A stretch of 5,704 nucleotides of DNA from DATDWC01 sp035289805 (GTDB taxonomy: Bacteria > Patescibacteriota > Gracilibacteria > Peribacterales > Peribacteraceae): contig DATDWC010000034.1 of NCBI GenBank assembly GCA_035289805.1, forward strand, positions 1 through 5,704, read 5' to 3'. Numbering within the stretch: the first letter of the stretch is position 1; every line of letters starts with the position of its first letter. The notes under the pieces were generated by a model. It did not search any database. It was not told the DNA's origin and saw nothing but the letters and a program-made list of their open reading frames with translations. The translations under genes and the position numbers were made by a program. Shown here piece after piece: positions 1-5,053 of this stretch.

Positions 1-1
1 T

Positions 2-406
2 TGCAACGAAACCCTCGCCTGCAATGCGGATGTTTCTATCCTGCGGGAAATCATGAGTGCCATCCTCAGTAATGCCATCAAGTACACACCGGAGGATGGG
101 AGCATCACCATTACTGCCGATGGGGATGGAAAAACCACGAGAATCAGTGTTGCGGATAGCGGTATCGGCATTCCAAAGGATGAGCAGAGTAAAATCTTCT
201 CCAAGGTGTACCGCGGGAGGAATGCTCTCGCGATGAAGCAGGAGGGAACGGGTCTTGGTCTCTACCTTGCGCATTCGCTCACCGAGATTTTGGGTGGAAA
301 GATTTCGCTTACCTCCAAGGAGGGGAAGGGGACCACAATTACCGTAGAGCTTCCGCAAGACATACACGGAGAGCATGGAGCATATGCTCCGGGGAAGAAG
401 AGTTAG
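2..406 (+). CDS. Sensor histidine kinase, C-terminal ATP-binding domain (5' end outside window)
   Basis: This is the ATP-binding (HATPase_c) half of a two-component sensor kinase, which phosphorylates its own histidine and passes the phosphate to a response regulator. The frame is open to the window edge, so the gene starts upstream, and the first ATG inside the window (53) is internal. Visible motifs in order: N-box SNAIKYTP with its Asn codon at 71-73, G1 box DSGIGIP (155-175), F-box-like IFSKVYRG, and G2 box EGTGLGLYLAHS (about 242-277), followed by the terminal beta strands GKGTTITVELP. The phosphoacceptor His and any sensor domain lie outside. A short hydrophilic tail (HGEHGAYAPGKKS) follows the domain, and a perfect 14-bp palindrome lies in its codons. 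proS starts about 50 nt downstream on the same strand. The family is secure from the motifs; the signal sensed cannot be told. Confidence 0.95.
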   Translation, partial: CNETLACNADVSILREIMSAILSNAIKYTPEDGSITITADGDGKTTRISVADSGIGIPKDEQSKIFSKVYRGRNALAMKQEGTGLGLYLAHSLTEILGGKISLTSKEGKGTTITVELPQDIHGEHGAYAPGKKS

Positions 407-457
407 CACGCATCTTTTGGCCTTTTGCCTTTCTCTCTTTCCCTTTATTCTTTCCGT

Positions 458-1897
458 ATGTCGAAGATTGCATCCCAGAAGGATGATTTCCCTCAGTGGT
501 ACTTGGATATCGTGGAGCAGGCGGAGCTTGCTGAGTACGCCCCTGTGAAGGGGTGCATCATCTTCAAGCCCTACGGCTATGCAATCTGGGAGATGATGCA
601 GCGGGAGATGGATGCGAGGATCAAAGAGATGGGAGTGCAGAACTGCTACTTTCCGCTCCTCATTCCGGAATCTATTCTTGCGAAGGAAGCAAAGCACGTG
701 GAGGGTTTTGCTCCGGAGTGCGCGGTGGTGACGCACGGTGGTGGAAAGGAACTGGCAGAAAAGCTCTACATCCGCCCCACGAGCGAGACCATCATCTACC
801 AGACCTTTGCCAAGTGGGTGAGTTCGTACCGGGATCTCCCTATTAAGATTAATCAATGGGCGAACGTCGTGCGATGGGAGATGCGTACAAGACCATTCCT
901 CCGTACACTCGAGTTCCTATGGCAGGAAGGGCACACGATGCACGCAACGAAGGAAGACGCGGATGAGATGGCAGAGGGGGCACTCCAGATGTATGTGGAT
1001 TTTGATCGCGATGTACTGGCACTCCCCGTGATCCATGGCCGCAAGCCTGATCACGATAAATTTGCGGGGGCACTCTACACACTCACGACCGAGGCACTTG
1101 CTCGGGATGGCAAGGCGATCCAGGCGGGAACCTCCCACAACCTCGGTCAGGGATTCTCGAAGGCGTACGAAGTTTCGTACTTGGATGCAGAGGGCAAGGC
1201 AGAGCTCCCCTGGATGACGAGTTGGGGAGTATCCACTCGTCTGATTGGTACGATCATCGTGGTGCATGGGGATGAGAAAGGTCTCCGCCTCCCACCTACG
1301 ATTGCCCCGATTCAAATCGTGATCGTGCCGATCTACGCAGGGGAAGGGGAGCAGGAAATTGTGCTCGCGGCTTGCGCAGATTTAGGAGCTGCGTGGAGCG
1401 AGCAGGGGATCCGCGTGCATGTCGATAGTCGCGATGGCAAGCGCCCGGGATTCAAATTCGCGGAATGGGAGGTGAAAGGTGTGCCGTTACGCATCGAAAT
1501 TGGTCCCAAGGATTTAGAGAAGAAGCAGGTCACAATTGTTCGCCGTGATACCGGCGAGAAGGAAGTGATGCTCCTGGATGCTGCGCGCGATGCTATAGCA
1601 ATGTTCGATCTCCTCGATCGCATACAGGAGAATCTCTACGATCAGGCGATGCAATTCATGGAGGAGCACACCTCATCTGTAGCGACGTACGATGAGTTTA
1701 AGAAAACTCTGGAAGAGAAGCCCGGGTTCATCTGGGCACCATGGGATGGCACAAAAGAAACCGCAGAGGCTGTACAGAAAGAAACCAAAGCAACGATCAG
1801 GGTCCTCCTCCCGGAGCGTCCCTCTGCAGATGGGATGAAGGATATGTACTCAGGGAAGCAAGCGAAGGAAATGGTGCTTTGGGCGAAGGCGTATTAG
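458..1897 (+). CDS. proS: Prolyl-tRNA synthetase, archaeal/eukaryote-like type
   Basis: Cytoplasmic class II aminoacyl-tRNA synthetase that charges tRNA-Pro with proline using ATP. The 479-residue product matches the short archaeal-type ProRS without the bacterial editing insertion. Landmarks: RPTSE at 106-110; motif 2 around RWEMRTRPFLRTLEF (139-153) with QEGHTMH; TSHNLGQGFSKAYEV (225-239) in the proline pocket region; motif 3 GVSTRLIGTIIVVHGDEKG (257-275) ; anticodon-binding domain about 284-385, including GKRPGFKFAEWE; and a C-terminal alpha/beta domain ending in the family's terminal Tyr (WAKAY). The ATG at 458 is preferred over an in-frame TTG at 425, because the typical N-terminus (DFPQWYLDIVEQAELAEY) begins just after it. 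Neither start has a Shine-Dalgarno; the leader 407-457 is pyrimidine-rich. The C-terminal domain has no cysteine at all (the last Cys is residue 306), so the zinc site of many relatives is missing. The TAG stop lies in the first unit of a G-rich repeat array. Confidence 0.97.
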   Translation: MSKIASQKDDFPQWYLDIVEQAELAEYAPVKGCIIFKPYGYAIWEMMQREMDARIKEMGVQNCYFPLLIPESILAKEAKHVEGFAPECAVVTHGGGKELAEKLYIRPTSETIIYQTFAKWVSSYRDLPIKINQWANVVRWEMRTRPFLRTLEFLWQEGHTMHATKEDADEMAEGALQMYVDFDRDVLALPVIHGRKPDHDKFAGALYTLTTEALARDGKAIQAGTSHNLGQGFSKAYEVSYLDAEGKAELPWMTSWGVSTRLIGTIIVVHGDEKGLRLPPTIAPIQIVIVPIYAGEGEQEIVLAACADLGAAWSEQGIRVHVDSRDGKRPGFKFAEWEVKGVPLRIEIGPKDLEKKQVTIVRRDTGEKEVMLLDAARDAIAMFDLLDRIQENLYDQAMQFMEEHTSSVATYDEFKKTLEEKPGFIWAPWDGTKETAEAVQKETKATIRVLLPERPSADGMKDMYSGKQAKEMVLWAKAY

Positions 1898-1945
1898 GGC
1901 TATAGGGCGGTTCGGGCGTTAGGGCTATAAGGGGACTAGGGAGGG
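1894..1945 (+). repeat. G-rich degenerate array upstream of the S23-type gene
   Basis: GGG triplets recur at 1897, 1905, 1914, 1922, 1931 and 1939, a period of 8-9 nt. The 11-mer TTAGGGCTATA occurs twice exactly (1894-1904 and 1919-1929), and later units read TAAGGGGAC and TAGGGAGGG. The first unit contains the TAG stop of proS. The unit TTAGGGC is the exact reverse complement of GCCCTAA, which occurs twice just after the S23-type gene (2273-2279 and 2282-2288), so the two arrays form imperfect inverted repeats around that gene. Both the array and its inverted partner are seen directly; the function is unknown. Confidence 0.7.
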
Positions 1946-1960
1946 CAATTTTGGCTTGAA

Positions 1961-1970
1961 AGAGAGGCGG
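1961..1970 (+). promoter_or_regulatory. Shine-Dalgarno-like site for the S23-type gene
   Basis: The purine-rich stretch AGAGAGGCGG contains GAGG at 1964-1967, nine nt before the ATG at 1977. It is the only convincing ribosome-binding site in the window and favours 1977 over the downstream ATG at 1995 and the TTG at 1956. Its presence on the one gene that looks inserted fits an origin different from its leader-poor neighbours. Confidence 0.5.
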
Positions 1971-1976
1971 AAAATC

Positions 1977-2279
1977 ATGTACGGTTTCCCGCTTATGTCA
2001 CTGACAGATTTCACGCAATTGCACGCATGGAAGAAGGCTACAGATCTTGCAGTTCTGATTTATGAAGTGACAAAAAAATTTCCAACCACAGAACAATATG
2101 GTGTGGTTTCTCAGCTTCGCCGCGCTTCTGTTTCGGTTGCTTACTGCGAACGCATCGGTTATATCAATTCTCAGGAACGGGAAGATCTTATTAATTTTTG
2201 TACCGAAGTTCACAAATTAATTAATGGTCTTATCACATGTATGAATGATGGAGTTCGTCGCAAGGCTACAAAGCCCTAA
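1977..2279 (+). CDS. Four-helix-bundle protein (S23/23S rRNA IVS type), internally shortened
   Basis: Member of the four-helix-bundle family first known from ORFs in 23S rRNA intervening sequences and related to the Avd accessory protein of diversity-generating retroelements. The biochemical role is not established. The N-terminal half is typical: FTQLHAWKKATDLAVLIYEVTKKFP, then YGVVSQLRRASVSVA (residues 41-55). The family normally continues with SNIAEG and helices 2-3, roughly 40 residues. Here the sequence jumps at residue 55/56 (about 2139-2144) straight to ERIGYINSQEREDLINF, which is the family's late -GYI- segment and last helix (EVHKLINGLI). The product is therefore about 100 residues with one helix-loop unit missing, yet the frame is kept. 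The ATG at 1977 has a Shine-Dalgarno-like site; the ATG at 1995 is the alternative start. G+C is about 42% by my count over 1981-2280, against 57% in a sampled proS line. Complementary repeat arrays flank it. It may be an inactive remnant or a minimal variant. Confidence 0.8.
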   Translation: MYGFPLMSLTDFTQLHAWKKATDLAVLIYEVTKKFPTTEQYGVVSQLRRASVSVAYCERIGYINSQEREDLINFCTEVHKLINGLITCMNDGVRRKATKP

Positions 2280-2318
2280 CTGCCCTAAAGTCCTATGGCC
2301 CACATTCCTAAGTCCTGG
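2272..2318 (+). repeat. C-rich degenerate array downstream of the S23-type gene
   Basis: CCCTAA occurs at 2274-2279 and 2283-2288, followed by TCCTAT (2291-2296) and TCCTAA (2306-2311). These units are the inverse of the TTAGGGC/GGACTAGG units at 1894-1945. The TAA stop of the S23-type gene (2277-2279) and the ATG of comEC (2295-2297) are both made from repeat units, and the array runs on into the first comEC codons. Together with the upstream array it could let a transcript of the S23-type gene close into one large stem-loop, as intervening sequences in 23S rRNA do. Confidence 0.65.
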
Positions 2319-3887
2319 TACACCATTGCTCTCCTCTTTTCTTTTCTTCTCACAACTGCCCTGCTTCAGTGGTGGCAGGTTTCGGAGTATCCGAAGGAAA
2401 TCTGGATCATCTTTTTCTTCAGCATCCTTCTTTTCTTTGGGGTCGGAGTAATCATGCGATCGGGTTTTTCTTTCCTGATGCTCTGCATCGTGATCGGTGC
2501 ATCGATCGGATTTTTCCGTGTTGCGGAAACCACGCACGAAACCACTCCCGAGGATGTCGAGTACCATGCTGTCCTGCGGGGAGATCGCAAGGACAAGGAA
2601 CTTCCCCGGGTGACTCTCCGTGGATACATCAGTGATGAACCGGATCGAAGACCGATGCAGACAAAGTACACGGTGGCAGTTGATGAGATCAGCGTTCCTC
2701 TTGTAGGGGCGTTGCGCGCAACGCCCCTACCAGTTCAAGGGAAGATTCTTGTTACCGATCATGCTTTTTACCCTCCTCACAATTACGGCGATGAAGTGAG
2801 AGTCACCGGCATCCTCGAGCGCCCCACTCAGTTTGAGGATTTCCACTACGATCGCTACCTCTCCCGCTATGGAATCTATGCCGTGATCTACAGAGGAACC
2901 ATCGAAACTCTAAGCGGCGGGCATGGTTCGACGCGGCTCACCACAAGCGGTTCACGTTTTTTTGACTTTCTCTATTCCCTCAAAGATCGCTTCGAATACA
3001 CACTCAATCGACTTCTTCCTGAGCCTCATGCCTCGTTCATGGCAGGACTCCTCACGGGTTCCAGGCGTGGGATCCCAGAGCACCTCCTCAAAGATTTTCA
3101 GAAAACTGGACTCACGCACATCATTGCAATCAGCGGCTACAACATTGCGATAGTGATCGCCGTGATTTCCGGTGCGCTCTTCTTCCTCCCTCTTAAATGG
3201 AGGCTCCTCCCCGCGCTCATCGCGATCACTTTCTTCACACTCTTCGTGGGCGCATCACCATCGGTCGTGCGTGCCGCAATTATGGGAGGGCTCAGCCTCT
3301 TTGCACTCCACGTTGGCCGCGAACGTCACTCTCTCATCGCAATTCTCTTCGCTGCTGCAGCGATGGTGTTCTTCAATCCAAAACTCCTTTGGTACGACGC
3401 AGGGTTCCAGCTCTCGTTCCTCTCCGTCGTAGGACTCTCTTTCCTTGCCCCAAAACTTGAGCGATTCTTCCGATTCGTCCCAACAACACTCGGGTTCCGG
3501 GAATCAGTGCAAATGACTATTTCCGCGCAACTCATGGCGGTACCGCTCATAATTCTCCTCTTTGGAGAATTTTCACTCATTGCTCCGCTTGCAAACATTC
3601 TGGTTGCGCCACTCATTCCGATCGCGATGATCTTTGGATTCCTTGGAACTCTTGCCGGATTCATCTCTGAGCCTCTCGGCCTCCTCATTGCATACCCTGG
3701 GTGGGGAGCGCTCGAGGTTGTGATCAGGATCGCACACTTCCTTGCGGAAATTCCCTATGCGTCTGTGAATATGGAAGGAATGAGAGGAATGTATGTGTGG
3801 GGTTATTATGGAGTGCTGTTCTTCGTTATTGTTTCTTGGTTTTTCTATAAACAGATTACTTTGAGAAGTAAGGAAGTAAGGGGGTAA
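2295..3887 (+). CDS. comEC: ComEC/Rec2-family DNA-uptake channel, lacking the metallo-beta-lactamase domain
   Basis: Polytopic inner-membrane protein predicted to form the channel through which single-stranded DNA enters the cell in natural transformation. Residues 9-75 hold N-terminal membrane segments; 85-205 are a DUF4131/OB-like soluble region (VTLRGYISDEPDRR, GDEVRVTGILERP); 245-490 are the Competence domain. Its hallmarks are present: FMAGLLTGSRRGIP (248-261), GLTHIIAISGYNIAIV (272-287), GASPSVVRAAIMGG (319-332), WYDAGFQLSFLSVVGL (366-381), then a run of hydrophobic helices to the C-terminus. At 530 residues it ends after the membrane domain, whereas long ComEC proteins of about 750 residues carry a C-terminal metallo-beta-lactamase domain; the short form is common in some lineages. 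Residues 137-146 are encoded by a perfect 28-bp palindrome. No Shine-Dalgarno is seen, the ATG sits in a repeat array 15 nt after the preceding stop, and the next in-frame Met is residue 54. The TAA stop lies in one arm of an inverted repeat. Confidence 0.95.
   Translation: MAHIPKSWYTIALLFSFLLTTALLQWWQVSEYPKEIWIIFFFSILLFFGVGVIMRSGFSFLMLCIVIGASIGFFRVAETTHETTPEDVEYHAVLRGDRKDKELPRVTLRGYISDEPDRRPMQTKYTVAVDEISVPLVGALRATPLPVQGKILVTDHAFYPPHNYGDEVRVTGILERPTQFEDFHYDRYLSRYGIYAVIYRGTIETLSGGHGSTRLTTSGSRFFDFLYSLKDRFEYTLNRLLPEPHASFMAGLLTGSRRGIPEHLLKDFQKTGLTHIIAISGYNIAIVIAVISGALFFLPLKWRLLPALIAITFFTLFVGASPSVVRAAIMGGLSLFALHVGRERHSLIAILFAAAAMVFFNPKLLWYDAGFQLSFLSVVGLSFLAPKLERFFRFVPTTLGFRESVQMTISAQLMAVPLIILLFGEFSLIAPLANILVAPLIPIAMIFGFLGTLAGFISEPLGLLIAYPGWGALEVVIRIAHFLAEIPYASVNMEGMRGMYVWGYYGVLFFVIVSWFFYKQITLRSKEVRG
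2703..2730. repeat. Perfect 28-bp palindrome inside comEC
   Basis: The left arm GTAGGGGCGTTGCG (2703-2716) is followed directly by its exact reverse complement (2717-2730), with no loop and no extension beyond. It falls exactly on a codon boundary and is read as V-G-A-L-R-A-T-P-L, adding about ten residues to a loop between beta strands of the soluble domain. From memory, palindromes with GTAGGGGCG...CGCCCCTAC ends are dispersed in many bacterial genomes as small REP/MITE-like elements; I could not search for it. No clear target duplication is visible. Confidence 0.85.
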
Positions 3888-3926
3888 GAAAGTACATGAT
3901 TCTTCCCTACTTCCTTACCCCCTTAC
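3868..3926. repeat. Inverted repeat joining convergent stop codons; possible bidirectional terminator
   Basis: The arms at 3876-3894 and 3908-3926 are 19 nt each, pair with one mismatch, and are separated by a 13-nt loop. The left side is a tandem of 8-nt units GTAAGGAA, GTAAGGGG, GTAAGAAA starting at 3868, and the right side is the inverse. The TAA of comEC (3885-3887) and the TAA of the opposing methyltransferase (3923-3925 on the minus strand) each fall inside an arm in the same GGTAAG context. Position between convergent genes suggests a shared terminator, but there is no clear T-run after either arm, so this is not a standard intrinsic terminator. Confidence 0.75.
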
Positions 3927-4501
3927 CATTCGTATACATAGACTCTCGGCCCTTCCTTTCCCTTAGGTCGAAAGAAGTGCCACGAAGGCAAAGGGCAGCG
4001 TTCCACACTGAGAGGGGTTTTCCCCGGAAGTTCAAAGCCATGCGAAACCACGCGGGTTCCTTTCCGCAGCTCTCTTTCCATCTTCTCGGTGAGTTTCTTC
4101 ATGACTTCTGGCACAAGGTAGAGGAAGACAATATCTGCATCGCTTAGATTGGCCTTGAGAAAATTCCCTAGCCGTATCGAAATATCCTGCTTCGAAAATA
4201 CAACTCGCAGTTTTGCGAGGAGCCAAACGCCAAGAGGAAGTTCGTACCCAATGGCACGAATGTTTGGGTACTTCTTCTTTGCGGCAATCAGGAGCCGCGC
4301 ATCGCCACAGCCTAAATCGTACACGATCTCGTTCCCTTTAATGTTTGCCTTGCCAATCATAAACTCTACGACCTGCATTGGACTTGGTACGTAGGGCACA
4401 AAGAGCATGAGGCTCGTCACCATCGTTACAAAGAGGATGAGCGTGAGGATCAAGATGCCGATGAGGGCGAGGTCGGCGAGGAGGATGGGAGGAGGATACA
4501 T
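3923..4501 (-). CDS. Membrane-anchored class I SAM methyltransferase, FAM173/ATPSCKMT-like
   Basis: A 192-residue protein with one N-terminal membrane segment (about residues 7-36, leucine/isoleucine-rich) and a Rossmann-fold methyltransferase domain facing the cytoplasm. The SAM site shows as motif I VYDLGCGDARLLIAA (60-74) and an acidic strand-2 end GYELP (Glu 87); DADIVFLYLVPEVMKKL (121-137) is the motif IV region, followed by ERELRKGTRVVSHGFELPG. This order, with a YLVP/GVP-type motif IV and an N-terminal anchor, resembles the FAM173/ATPSCKMT lysine methyltransferases, which are DOT1-like. In eukaryotes those act on ATP synthase subunit c and adenine nucleotide translocase; no such target can be claimed here. 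It starts 13 nt after the stop of the SnoaL-like gene on the same strand, so the two are probably co-transcribed. No Shine-Dalgarno is visible. Its stop is in the inverted repeat shared with comEC. Confidence 0.85.
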   Translation of the reverse strand: MYPPPILLADLALIGILILTLILFVTMVTSLMLFVPYVPSPMQVVEFMIGKANIKGNEIVYDLGCGDARLLIAAKKKYPNIRAIGYELPLGVWLLAKLRVVFSKQDISIRLGNFLKANLSDADIVFLYLVPEVMKKLTEKMERELRKGTRVVSHGFELPGKTPLSVERCPLPSWHFFRPKGKEGPRVYVYEW

Positions 4502-4514
4502 GAATGGACTCGCG

Positions 4515-4865
4515 CTATTTTACTTGTGCGATGTATCCAATAAGCTTGCTGATCTTGCCGCCACGCATCTCAAATACATCACAGAAAACCATCGGAGTAA
4601 CGTTGCCACCTTTCGGTTTAGTGAGGACTGTTCCCTCTGCAATGACTACGCCCTCCTCTTCGGTCATGCGGGTGACAGTGATGATCGGACGTCCTTCAAA
4701 GGCGTCATTCTCGATTTCCTTATCAAAATCCTCCTTTCCTACATGATGGAAGAATCCGGGCATTTCCCACACTACGTCATCCGTGAGGCAGGAGAGGATC
4801 TGTGCGTGGTCGGATTTGTTAAACCCATCCATATACCACTCGATTGTTTTTTTGTTGTCGCTCAT
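4515..4865 (-). CDS. SnoaL-like / NTF2-fold protein
   Basis: A small soluble protein of 116 residues with the alpha+beta barrel pattern of the SnoaL/NTF2-like superfamily: an N-terminal helix (TIEWYMDGFNKSDHAQILSCL), the signature DDVVWEMPG (29-37), a helix KEDFDKEI, then long strands (RPIITVTRMTEEEGVVIAEG, VFCDVFEMRGGKISKLIGYI). The ending in FEMRGGKISKL is typical. Members range from small-molecule isomerases and cyclases to non-catalytic binding proteins, so no substrate can be assigned. The start at 4865 (MSDNKKT) is preferred; an in-frame ATG at 4874 would add three residues. It is the first gene of a likely two-gene minus-strand unit with the methyltransferase and is divergent from the RibD_C fragment, with a gap of only about 47 nt. 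Confidence 0.85.
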   Translation of the reverse strand: MSDNKKTIEWYMDGFNKSDHAQILSCLTDDVVWEMPGFFHHVGKEDFDKEIENDAFEGRPIITVTRMTEEEGVVIAEGTVLTKPKGGNVTPMVFCDVFEMRGGKISKLIGYIAQVK

Positions 4866-4912
4866 ACATGACATCGTACCAGAAGGTCTGTTTCCGTGAT
4901 AGACTCACGCCT
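4866..4912. other. Divergent intergenic gap between SnoaL-like gene and RibD_C fragment
   Basis: This short gap must hold the promoter of the minus-strand pair and, if expressed, of the plus-strand fragment. I see no strong -35/-10 pair on either strand and no Shine-Dalgarno; TAGACT at 4900-4905 is at best a weak -10-like match for the plus strand and would give a nearly leaderless message. Confidence 0.3.
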
Positions 4913-5053
4913 ATGAGAAAAATCATCACGACCACATTCGTAACCCTCGACGGCGTGATGCAAGCACCGGGCGGACCGAAGGAAGATACATCAGGCGGTT
5001 TTGCCTATGGCGGCTGGATGTCCCCTTTTTTATTAAGCTGGAACCAGTTATGA
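4913..5053 (+). pseudogene. RibD_C / dihydrofolate-reductase-family protein, N-terminal fragment
   Basis: The first ~39 residues are the characteristic start of the RibD C-terminal-domain (dihydrofolate reductase-like) family: MRKIITTTFVTLDGVMQAPG, then GGPKEDTSGGFAYGGWMSPF. Full members have roughly 190 residues and bind NAD(P)H; here the frame departs from the family after SPF (about 5027-5030, in a T-rich stretch), reads LLSWNQL and stops at 5051-5053. About four fifths of the gene is missing, so it cannot form the fold and is called a pseudogene. Its TGA overlaps the ATG of the next gene (ATGA at 5050-5053). That looks like translational coupling but is more simply the outcome of a deletion that joined the two. 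The N-terminal codons are undamaged, which suggests a recent event or an assembly join. Confidence 0.8.

Noticed and set aside
377..400. Palindrome near the end of the kinase gene as an intrinsic terminator
   Set aside because: It is inside the coding sequence, only 14 bp, not followed by a T-run, and the next gene is on the same strand.
425..457. TTG start giving an 11-residue extension of ProRS
   Set aside because: The extension (PFSLSLYSFR) is unlike the family N-terminus and is encoded by the pyrimidine-rich leader; the ATG at 458 fits better.
917..1315. Minus-strand open frame inside proS
   Set aside because: It lies wholly within well-conserved ProRS motif 2/3 codons and its translation has no recognisable domain.
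1894..1945. G-rich array as a CRISPR array or telomere-type repeat
   Set aside because: Units are 8-9 nt, degenerate and without spacers, and there are no cas genes; resemblance to TTAGGG telomere units is superficial.
3326..3688. Minus-strand open frame (120 codons) within comEC
   Set aside because: It is opposite conserved Competence-domain codons; its composition is that of the antisense of hydrophobic helices.
4407..4871. Long plus-strand open frame (154 codons) opposite the SnoaL-like gene and the start of the methyltransferase
   Set aside because: Its protein resembles no family I know, while the minus-strand frames show clear SnoaL and methyltransferase motifs; it is an antisense shadow.
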